NCBI RefSeq assembly: GCF_000151315.2
Contig: NW_011887295.1
Span: 1,729,914 to 1,793,913, forward strand
Length of the DNA stretch: 64,000 nucleotides
Source of the DNA: Capsaspora owczarzaki ATCC 30864
Taxonomy: Eukaryota > Opisthokonta > Filasterea
Direction: 5' to 3'
Shown here: in pieces, positions 56,258 to 64,000 of the stretch
Numbering within the stretch: position 1 is the first letter of the stretch
How the letters are laid out: every line of letters starts with the position of its first letter
Notes under the pieces: generated by a model
The model's input: the letters and a program-made list of their open reading frames with translations, nothing else
Database searches by the model: none
What the model was told of the DNA's origin: nothing
Made by a program: the position numbers and the translations under genes

Positions 56258-57595
56258 ATGGACTATCTGCCTGGGCAAGAAGCGGCCGAGCTGCCGTACC
56301 AGACGCACCCCGAGCTGCGTGAGGAGACAATGTGCCCAGAGTGCCGCCGCCCGACCGAGATTCTCGAGTCGCATCAGACAGGCGACTATGTGTGCACTGC
56401 GTGCGGCACCGTTGTCGGAGACCGCCTGATTGACTTCAACTCGGAGTGGCGCACGTTCGCCAACGACAAGGGCGAGGAGCACGGCGACCCGTCGCGCATT
56501 GGCTCTGCCGTCAACCCGCTGCTCAATGGCTCAGACCTCACAACAACCATGGCCCAGGGCTTTAATGCAGAGTCCAAGGCAATCAGCCGCGCGCACGCCA
56601 AGACCACCGCAAACCAGATTGACAGGCAGCTCCAGAAGGCCTTCCGTCTCATCGGCGACTTTGGCGAGCGCATGCATCTGCCGTCAAACATTACCCTCAA
56701 GGCCAAGCAAATCTTCAAGCAGATGGAAGAGGTGGGTTGATGGTGAAAGAGGGAGGGGCTTGTGATTGTTGATTCTTCACAATGAGTTTGCAGGGAGTCT
56801 AACTGATGGGTGTGTATTTGGGAAACCTGTGGTGGCTTGTGCACGATTGCTTCTTGCTGGTTAGCACTATACGCGCGAGCGCAACGGCGCTGCAAGCCAG
56901 TTTGGAGCCATTGTGGGTGGAAAGGGCGCCAAGGCAGTTGCGGCAGCCTCGCTCTTCCTCGCCTGCAGACTCGAAAAGGTGTCGCGCACGTACAAGGAAA
57001 TCACGGCAGTGTCACACGTCCGAGAGCAGGAGATTTCGCGCGCCTCCAGCGAAATCAAGCGCATTCTCGGCATTCACAGCACGGTCGTGGATGTGTCCGA
57101 GTACGTTCCGCGTCTTGGTGATCATCTCAGCCTGCCATTGAATGTCACCATGCTTGCCACCCAAATTGCGCAACGGGCCAATGAGGGCTTGCATGCTCTT
57201 GCTGGGTAAGGTTCAAAACAGGCAACTCAGAAATGTGGTTTTGTTTTTCGGGGGTACACGATTGCTCAAAAAACGCGGCATGTGTGATGTATTGCAGCAA
57301 GAGTCCCGTGTCTATTATTGGTGCCTCAATCTACATGGCTTCGCAGGCAACCACAGACCACAAGCGAACACTTGAAGGTGAGAATTGCTTCGAGTGATGC
57401 AAAAAAGTTGCAATTGAAAATCGTAGCGCTGATTCCGATACAACGTCATCTCCCACTCTAGAAATCGCGCGCCATGTTGGATCTACAGTACCTACTTTGT
57501 CCAAGTGGTACAAGGAATTGTACAGCAACCGAGAGACCATCTTTCCTGAAAAGAACGAATTTCGCGCCAATCTTCACCTTCTTCCCCCTAATTAA
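56258..57595 (+). CDS. GTF2B: Transcription initiation factor IIB
   Basis: Four exons (56258-56731, 56865-57205, 57298-57377, 57462-57595) encode 342 residues, slightly longer than the 316 of human. The zinc ribbon uses Cys26, Cys29, Cys46 and Cys49 (MCPECRRPTEI, YVCTACGTVV). The B-reader and B-linker follow (GDRLIDFNSEWRTFANDKG). Two cyclin folds follow, with family signatures KAVAAASLFLACRLEKVSRT, KEITAVSHVREQEISRA and SPVSIIGASIYMASQAT. TFIIB bridges TBP and RNA polymerase II and sets the start site. The N-terminus (MDYLPGQEAAELPYQTH) is close to the metazoan type in layout. Confidence 0.97.
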
Positions 57596-58061
57596 AAAAG
57601 CGAATCAAGCGGCGGTACCGCGGTCGTACCAGACGTGAGATGCGTGTCTTTGGCTTTGTGGATGATGGCCGATGATGGAATACACAACTCTCCCAAAACC
57701 AGTTGTTTCTGTTTTTTCGTCCTGGAGATTGGTTTCACGGTCGCGAGAGAGTTTGTATGGATCTGCTTCCCAGCATCTTCTGCACCGCAAGACACACAGC
57801 CATAATAGCCATGATGGACTCCTTCGACACGTATCAACCTTTGGCAGGGTGAAATTCCTCAACCAAAAACATCGCTCTGAACTCTGCCGGTCTTCAGCAA
57901 AAGCAGCCCGCCAAGTCAATCTGAGTTTGCTTGTATTCGTAACAGCTCTACAATACTGTTTCCGCTTTTTGGTCGCTTGTCTCTGAGACAAACCTTCCCA
58001 AATGCAAAATAGTGCAGCAAACGCATTTGCAAGCTCTGAATGCCGTCGCTTGCTGTTGCTC
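57596..58061. other. Convergent intergenic region
   Basis: 466 bp between the stops of TFIIB (+) and the selenoprotein W-like gene (-). Open frames here lack domains and I do not call them. It should hold both 3' UTRs. Confidence 0.5.
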
Positions 58062-58597
58062 TCATTCTGCCGCAGCGGCCTGCTTGGCAGCAATCGCCTT
58101 TGCAGCTTCGACAATGACTGGCGGGTTGACAAACTTGCCCGAGGTGAGCTTGGAGTGGACGAGCTCGCCGTTGATGGTGACCTCGAACGACTTGCTTCGG
58201 CCGCCCTCGCCAGTCACCTTGGCCGTGGGGAACTCTTTCTGGATGGCTCGCTCAATCTCCTGTTGTTTTTGCATGAGGCATGTTACCAAGTTGCCAGAGT
58301 CGGGAGTGGTTAGGGACACAGGGGGGGGTTTGGGTTCGGGTTTGGGTTTGGGTCATCAATGCGAATAGTTATCTCCGTTCCCAGTGTTGAAGCGGAGGTT
58401 TCGAGTATGGGGTCATAGATCGCACAGTGTTACCTTCATGCGTGGAAAGTAGCCGCATGCCGAGCTGAGGGACAAGCAAAGAACGTATAAATCATGATTG
58501 GAGATGAGCGACGTGGAACGCTGAACAGCAAGGCCAATGCAGATTTCAATGATCATCCATCTACAAACCAGTATTCAATGTTCACTTTGAGAACCAT
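58062..58597 (-). CDS. SELENOW: Selenoprotein W-like (Rdx) protein, cysteine form
   Basis: Three short exons (58597-58569, 58464-58434, 58259-58062) encode 85 residues. MVLKVNIEYCSACGYFPRMK holds the Rdx thioredoxin-like C-x2-C motif, then KEIERAIQKEFPTAKVTGEG and SFEVTINGELVHSKLTSGKF match the SelW fold. In animal SelW the second position is selenocysteine; here it is a TGC cysteine, so no SECIS is needed. The Cys-x2-Cys is split by the first intron (TG|C). The family is thought to act in redox control. The first two exons are 29 and 31 nt and were found by phase and motif. Confidence 0.88.
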
Positions 58598-58820
58598 GGT
58601 TCAGAGAATTAGACAAAATATAAAAAAATGGACTGAGGTTTGTGGGGTTTTTTCCAGTTTTTGGAAGAATGTACAAAGTAACAACACGAAAACAGAGCAT
58701 TTCAGAGACGAGGAGGGGAAATCCAGGATGGCGAAAATGGTAAAGCAAAGAAGCGAATTCCCGTTGGAGCGGGGAACATTTCAGAGCCATCCTCGCAAGA
58801 TTCAAACTATGCTCGACGCT

Positions 58821-59746
58821 TCATTGCGCAGGAGCATCGCCATCGGCGGGCGCTCCAAAGGAGCCGAGATCGGCAAAAATGTTGTCAAACATGCTCTTGA
58901 CAATCTTTGGGCCTTCTTTGATGACCGTCTCATTCACCACATATGGCTTATAGTCGTCTGCTCGTCAAGAGGGGGGTTGAAAAAAAGACATTCACGTTCG
59001 CCAAGAGTGAGGGGGGGCGGGGGTTTTCGTCCGTCTGAAACACAAAACGAACAAGAACGAAAAAAAGAGCACTCACCATCAGGATTGCCACCGAGCGCTC
59101 GGATTTGCGCATCGATGCGACGCAGCTCTGCCTGCACCTCGGGATCGTTTGCGCGTCTATCGATTCCCAAGTGATCACACAGTGAGAGAGGAGTCGCTCC
59201 GATTTGCCACTCATGTTCATGACCGACAGACATACCGCTTTTGTTCTGCCGCCGCTGCCAGCTTTTCCTCTGCCGATAATGCACGCGAGCCCTGCGTTGT
59301 GCACCCTTCAATGAGCCTTTTCTTTTTCGTTTGTCTCGTCCATGCACACTCGCCACATTCACAATCTCTGCTTCCAAATTCAGCAAGTCAGCAGTAGTAC
59401 CGTAACTCCAGCAAGCTTGGCCGCGAGCTCGCTGTTCTCCTGCTTCAGATCGGAGACCTTGACGTTCGATGTGGCGTCAGCTGTGGTCAGAGTCTACCGA
59501 ATGCATTGACGTTTGCAAGAGTGAGTTCATCTCAACAATCTCACAGTGTGGGGGTGAACTGAGTGAAGGTCAAATAACTGCAACCAACATTGCCCATCGC
59601 CCATCGCTCACCTTGCCCTCAAGCAGCTTGGCGCGCTTCTCACGCAGGTTGAGCTCGTACTGCGCGGCGCGGTCGCGGGCCTCGGCCATGCCCTTGGTGC
59701 GCTCCTCGAGCAGCTGCTTCATCTCGTTCGTTGACAGTTCCGCCAT
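58821..59746 (-). CDS. Small unrecognised coiled-coil protein
   Basis: Supported exons are 59746-59612 (MAELSTNEMKQLLEERTKGM, then a charged helix to KRAKLLEGK), probably 59457-59401 (VSDLKQENSELAAKLAGVT), one ending at 59077 (DPEVQAELRRIDAQIRALGG) and 58957-58821 (DYKPYVVNETVIKEGPKIVK, ending GAPADGDAPAQ). The splice between 59401 and about 59165 is not resolved. The protein would be about 130-150 residues, mostly helical, with heptad spacing in the first two exons and an acidic Ala-rich tail. No family is recognised. It is divergent from the carboxylase gene, with start codons 249 bp apart. Confidence 0.6.
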
Positions 59747-59995
59747 GATGATTCGTGTCAGTAGTGCTTATATTTGCTTTGGAAAAATCGCTGTTGAAGA
59801 ATAAGATAAATGCAATGGTCCACAAAGAATCAAAGAGTGACCTCGAACAAATTGAGATGGAGATCAATGCACTGCAATGGGAGTTGAGCTTGTTTCAGCG
59901 CGCTCGATTCATTCTATAATTCCTGTCATTCTTCTATTTATTCCATTTCATTGAACTCTTACTCCCCAGTCCATTATCCTCACTTTGCTGCGACG
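59747..59995. promoter_or_regulatory. Divergent promoter of the coiled-coil gene and MCCC2
   Basis: 249 bp between opposite start codons. AT-rich and without an obvious gene; it must contain or overlap both promoters. Confidence 0.5.
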
Positions 59996-62900
59996 ATGAG
60001 TTTGGCTGCCGCTGCATTGACGATTGCTCGCCGCGGTCCATTGAGTGGCTGCGCTGCATCTGCATCACTGCTGCGTCGCTCGTTCACCACCGCGACTGTC
60101 GCTGCCTCGACTGCCACTACTGTGACTGCGGGTGTCTATCCAACGTACCAAGGCGAGCGCCAGGCCAGCGTGCTCGACGGCTCTGTCGAAGCCAACTCTG
60201 ACAACTTCAAAGTGTGTCTCACTCTCTCTCTCTCTCTCTCTCTATAACGCTCTCTCTCACTCTCACTGCAAATCCATCCCCCCCGCCTCCTCCACTTTCG
60301 TCCACTTCAACCCTCACTGCTCGCTCGTCATACAGTCGGGGAGTGGGTTGGTTGGGTGGGTGGTCCTCTGATGATCACAAAACTGTGCGATCTCGGAGCC
60401 GTGACTCGATTGTCCCTTCACTCCATCTCCCCTTCCTCCTCCCCATCTCCCCCTCCTCTCCTCATCACGACTCTCACTTCCATCGCTTTGCTCCAATCTC
60501 GTGCGTTCCTGTCCTCATCTCGTCATGCAATTCCAATCACTTTCCATTGAATCTCACTGTTCATGCGACTTTCGTGACGAGATTGATTCTCCAATCGTGA
60601 CTCTCTTACTTTTTTCTTTTTTTTTTTTTTTCTTTTCTTTTTCAGGTTCATCTTCATTCAAATCTCATTGATATTATTGTTCAATATCATCAAAAAGCCT
60701 CAGACACTCACTGTTGATTCGCGTATCTTGCTAACAGGAGAACAAGACACAAATGCAAGCACTTGTTGCCGATCTCAAGGCCAAGGTTGCCCACATTGTC
60801 AAAGGTGAAGAGATTGTTGCATCTCAGTTGTCAGTTGTTGTCCGTTTGTGTGTGTGAGGAGTCACGCTCACATACCATTTTTTGGAACAAAGGCGGTGGC
60901 GATGAGGCTCGCAAGCGTCACACCAGCAAGGGCAAGCTGCTTCCCCGCGATCGCGTCGCTGCCGTGTTGGATCCCGGGTAACGCAACCACTGCATGCATC
61001 GACAATATCGAAAACACACGTTCGCTCACTTTGCTGTGTCTCTCTGCCTGTAGCTCGCCATTCCTCGAGTTTTCGCAGTTCGCCGGCTACAAGCTGTACG
61101 ACGATGAAATCCCCGCTGGTGGCATCATCACTGGTATTGGCCGCATTGCCGGGTAAGCCCGCTCGCTCGCTTTCTTGAAATCAAAAAACCAACACCCTGA
61201 GTGCTGCATCACTCATGATACCCCCTTTTTTTGTTCCTCACTGCGACAGCACCGAGTGCATCATTGTCGCCAACGACGCCACAGTGAAGGGCGGCACGTA
61301 CTACCCCATCACCGTCAAGAAGCACCTGCGCGCGCAAGAAATTGCCGAGCAAAACCGCCTGCCCTGCGTGTACTTGGTTGATTCTGGCGGTGCCAACCTT
61401 CCCAACCAAGCGGACGTCTTCCCCGACCGCGATCACTTTGGTCGCATCTTTTACAACCAGGCCAACATGTCTGGCAAGGGCATTCCACAGGTGCGTGCTT
61501 GCTCACGATGGCTTTTTGAATCGATTCGGGGGTTTTGTTGTTCGACACTGCAGTTTTGCTCATCGACACTTGTTGATATGCGCTAGATTGCCGTTGTTAT
61601 GGGCTCGTGCACGGCTGGTGGCGCTTACGTCCCCGCCATGGCTGACGAGAGTATCATTGTCAAGGGCCAAGGCACCATCTTCCTTGGTGGCCCGCCGCTT
61701 GTGAAGGCAGCCACCGGCGAGGTTGTCTCCGCCGAAGATCTCGGTGGCGCAGATCTTCACTGCAAAGTCTCTGGTGTTACCGACCACTACGCGCTGAACG
61801 ACGCGCACGCCCTCAACATTGCTCGCCGTGTCGTGTCCAACCTGAACTGGCGCCGAACGCTGCCTGTAGGTCGTATTTGTTTTGGGTTGGAAACAACGAT
61901 ACTCGACGCTTTTGTGAAGTTGTAACTTACCGAATTCCCTCTCGCTACAGGTCACCCTCACCGCCCCCGAGGAGCCCCTGTTCCCCGCCGAAGACCTGTA
62001 TGGCATTGTTGGTGCCAACCTCAAGAAGCAGTTTGATGTCCGCAAGGTCATTGCCCGCTTGGTTGACGGCAGCCGCTTTGACGAGTTCAAGGCTCAGTAC
62101 GGCACAACCCTCGTCACTGGTACAGTTCGTTCGCATTCTTTCTGTTGGATGTGTGGCCCGTTGCATTCTGTTGCTAACCTCATGTTGAGTGGGGGGTTTA
62201 ATTTTGTTTGTTTGTTTGTAGGCTTTGCTCGCCTGCATGGCTTCCCAGTGGGTATTGTTGCAAACAATGGCGTCCTCTTCTCGGAGGCTGCTCTGAAGGG
62301 CGCACACTTTATTCAGCTTTGCAGCCAACGCGGCATTCCTCTCATTTTCTTGCAGAACATCACCGGTATGCATGCACCGCTGTTTACCGCTTTTTGTTTT
62401 CAAAGTATTGTGTCGCTGACCCTTGCGTGCTCCCGAAAACACGTAGGTTTCATGGTCGGCAAGGCGGCCGAGGCCGGCGGCATTGCCAAGAACGGTGCCA
62501 AGATGGTCACTGCCGTCGCTTGCGCGAATGTGCCAAAGCTCACCGTTGTCATCGGCGGTAGCTTTGGTGCTGGCAACTACGGCATGTGCGGCCGTGCTTA
62601 CAGGTACGTTTCTGTTGTTTTGACGCAATGCGATCTATCTATCTGGATTGATGATGACCTTTTCACTGACCATGATTGTCTTTGTACCAGCCCGCGTTTC
62701 ATGTGGATGTGGCCTAATGCCCGCGTTTCGGTCATGGGTGGAGAGCAAGCTGCAGGTGTGCTTTCAACCATCACCAAGGAGCAGCGCGAGCGCAAGAAGC
62801 TGCGGCCGTGGACTGCCGAGGAGGAGGCCACTTTCAAGCAGCCCACTATCGACCAGTACGAGAAGGAGGGTCACCCTTACTTTGCCAGCTCCCGGTATGT

Positions 62901-63117
62901 CGTGAATTTTTCATTGTGTCTGAGAGGATTGCCGTGTTCCAGATACTTACCAGCGTGTGTGCGTGTTCTTTGGTCCTTTCTTGACTCCTCAATTTTCAGA
63001 CTTTGGGATGACGGTGTGATCGATCCCGCTGACACTCGCGCAGTGTTGGCTCTCGGTCTCAGCGCTGCCCTCAACCAGCCCACTCCCGACCCACGCTTTG
63101 GTGTCTTCCGCATGTAA
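59996..63117 (+). CDS. MCCC2: Methylcrotonoyl-CoA carboxylase beta subunit, mitochondrial
   Basis: Eleven exons (59996-60211, 60738-60804, 60893-60977, 61054-61152, 61250-61490, 61587-61865, 61951-62119, 62222-62365, 62447-62603, 62691-62894, 63000-63117) encode about 592 residues. It is the carboxyltransferase subunit that moves CO2 from biotin to 3-methylcrotonyl-CoA in leucine breakdown. The N-terminus ([18 protein letters not shown], then [12 protein letters not shown]) is an Arg/Ser-rich mitochondrial presequence. Family runs are [97 protein letters not shown] and [20 protein letters not shown]. The end DPRFGVFRM is typical. Intron 1 contains a CT repeat at 60221-60243 and a T run. Confidence 0.96.
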
Positions 63118-63368
63118 AAGAACAGACTGCCATCTTTTAAAAACAACAAAAAGCTTTCATCAGTCACGCTCAATTCCCAAATCAAAATACCTGGAACATG
63201 AAAAGAGTTAGAGACAGAAGGGTACTGTAGTTTTTATTTGACGGCGGGAGCTGCAGCAAGAAAAAAAAAATAACAAAACAACACTGTCGTCGAATATACA
63301 AACGAACGACCGCAAAACAACAACTCCCAAACCAAACAAAAAAGCAAAAACACACCGAGTTCAATCAA

Positions 63369-64000
63369 TCAACCCCGCAGGGCATTCCACAAGGCTTCGG
63401 GCAGCAGCTGCTGGAAGGCTTCGCTATCGACAATTTCGACAGTGAACGTGTCCTCGAAAAAGTCCGAGGATGCAAAGACGCGTTGCATGGCGACCACAGC
63501 CTCGTCGGTGAATTTCCGCGCCGACAGAATGACCAAGTTAATAAAGCCGAGCGCAGGCTTTGGCTTGGTGATACGGGAGCGGATGTGGGAGTGGAGAGCG
63601 CGCGCCTCGGCCTCGACTTCGCTGGCCACGGCGAGCGCCTCTTTGACCTCGATAAAGCCCGTGAACGAGCCGGGCAGCACTCGCAGCAAATGCACGGAAG
63701 CGGGCAAGAAGCTGCTCGACAGTGCTGCTGCGACGGCCGGGTCGGCGCCCCCTGCGGCATTCTTGCCCGTGTGAAGGTTGATCACAAAGCCAGAGACGCC
63801 TGCGGCATGCGTGCAGGAGAGCAGCTCTCCGTCAATCTCTTCAATGGACTTGGTGTAGCGAGAAGGGGGCTGCTCGAGAACGACCATCTCCGAGCTCTTC
63901 AGGTCGGACTTGAGCACGGTGCGTGCAGTGCAAAGGCGACGGGAGCGGTACTTGGCCACAGGGAAGGGAATGAGGCCGGAATTCGACGCGCGCAGGAGCA
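63369..64000 (-). CDS. Unrecognised protein, 3' part (5' end outside window)
   Basis: An open minus-strand frame runs from the window edge to the stop at 63369, about 210 residues. It looks like a folded domain rather than low complexity: VLKSDLKSSEMVVLEQPPSR, GELLSCTHAAGVSGFVINLH, GFIEVKEALAVASEVEAEAR, KPALGFINLVILSARKFTDE and FTVEIVDSEAFQQLLPEAL. Nothing in it matches a family I can name. It converges with MCCC2, with 251 bp between stops. Confidence 0.6.
   Translation of the reverse strand, partial: LLRASNSGLIPFPVAKYRSRRLCTARTVLKSDLKSSEMVVLEQPPSRYTKSIEEIDGELLSCTHAAGVSGFVINLHTGKNAAGGADPAVAAALSSSFLPASVHLLRVLPGSFTGFIEVKEALAVASEVEAEARALHSHIRSRITKPKPALGFINLVILSARKFTDEAVVAMQRVFASSDFFEDTFTVEIVDSEAFQQLLPEALWNALRG

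Noticed and set aside
1-64000. tRNA, rRNA, CRISPR or bacterial operon features.
   Set aside because: None seen by eye. The window is eukaryotic nuclear DNA, and a tRNA scan would be needed to exclude a diverged tRNA.

Overview
The window is nuclear DNA of an intron-rich, gene-dense eukaryote. Introns are mostly 70-150 bp, GT-AG, and often carry long T runs before the acceptor. Spacers between genes are short. The gene set (vinculin, nischarin, a CDC42SE-type CRIB protein, a PTB adaptor, dymeclin, a PRR5-type TORC2 subunit) points to a unicellular relative of animals. I infer a filasterean such as Capsaspora owczarzaki; this is recall plus gene content, not a database match. Exon models were built by hand from splice sites, reading phase and family similarity. 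Where I give a protein length, exon phases sum correctly.

Layout. 0-13.6 kb: 3' end of glucose-6-phosphate dehydrogenase (+), nischarin (-), a PAP2-type membrane phosphatase (+), and a ribosomal L1-domain nucleolar protein with Ala/Lys/Pro tails (-). 13.6-21 kb: a T-rich stretch, a CDC42SE-like CRIB protein (+), an unrecognised Ser/Pro-rich protein ending in a 42-bp tandem duplication (+), and an intronless secreted GH63/MGH1-like glycosidase (+). 21.8-33.7 kb: dymeclin (+), a PTB-domain adaptor (-), a large ankyrin-repeat protein (+) and a TMUB-like ubiquitin-like membrane protein (+).

33.7-41.9 kb is an accessory island. A 5.1-kb Mutator-like DNA transposon has 38-bp terminal inverted repeats and a perfect 9-bp target duplication. 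Beside it lies an RHS/Crinkler-type ATPase-nuclease gene bracketed by short direct repeats. Related copies of that repeat lie at 33.7, 39.5, 41.8 and 51.2 kb.

42-64 kb: a DH-PH RhoGEF (+), vinculin (-), a divergent copper pair (ATX1-type chaperone, -, and COX19, +), a PRR5/HbrB-type TORC2 subunit (-), TFIIB (+), a Cys-form selenoprotein W homologue (-), a small coiled-coil protein (-), the methylcrotonoyl-CoA carboxylase beta subunit (+), and the 3' part of an unrecognised gene (-).

Several genes fall in adhesion and actin signalling (nischarin, vinculin, RhoGEF, CRIB protein, PTB adaptor, PRR5), but they are not neighbours in any operon-like sense. The clearest functional pairing by position is ATX1/COX19, whose start codons are 223 bp apart.
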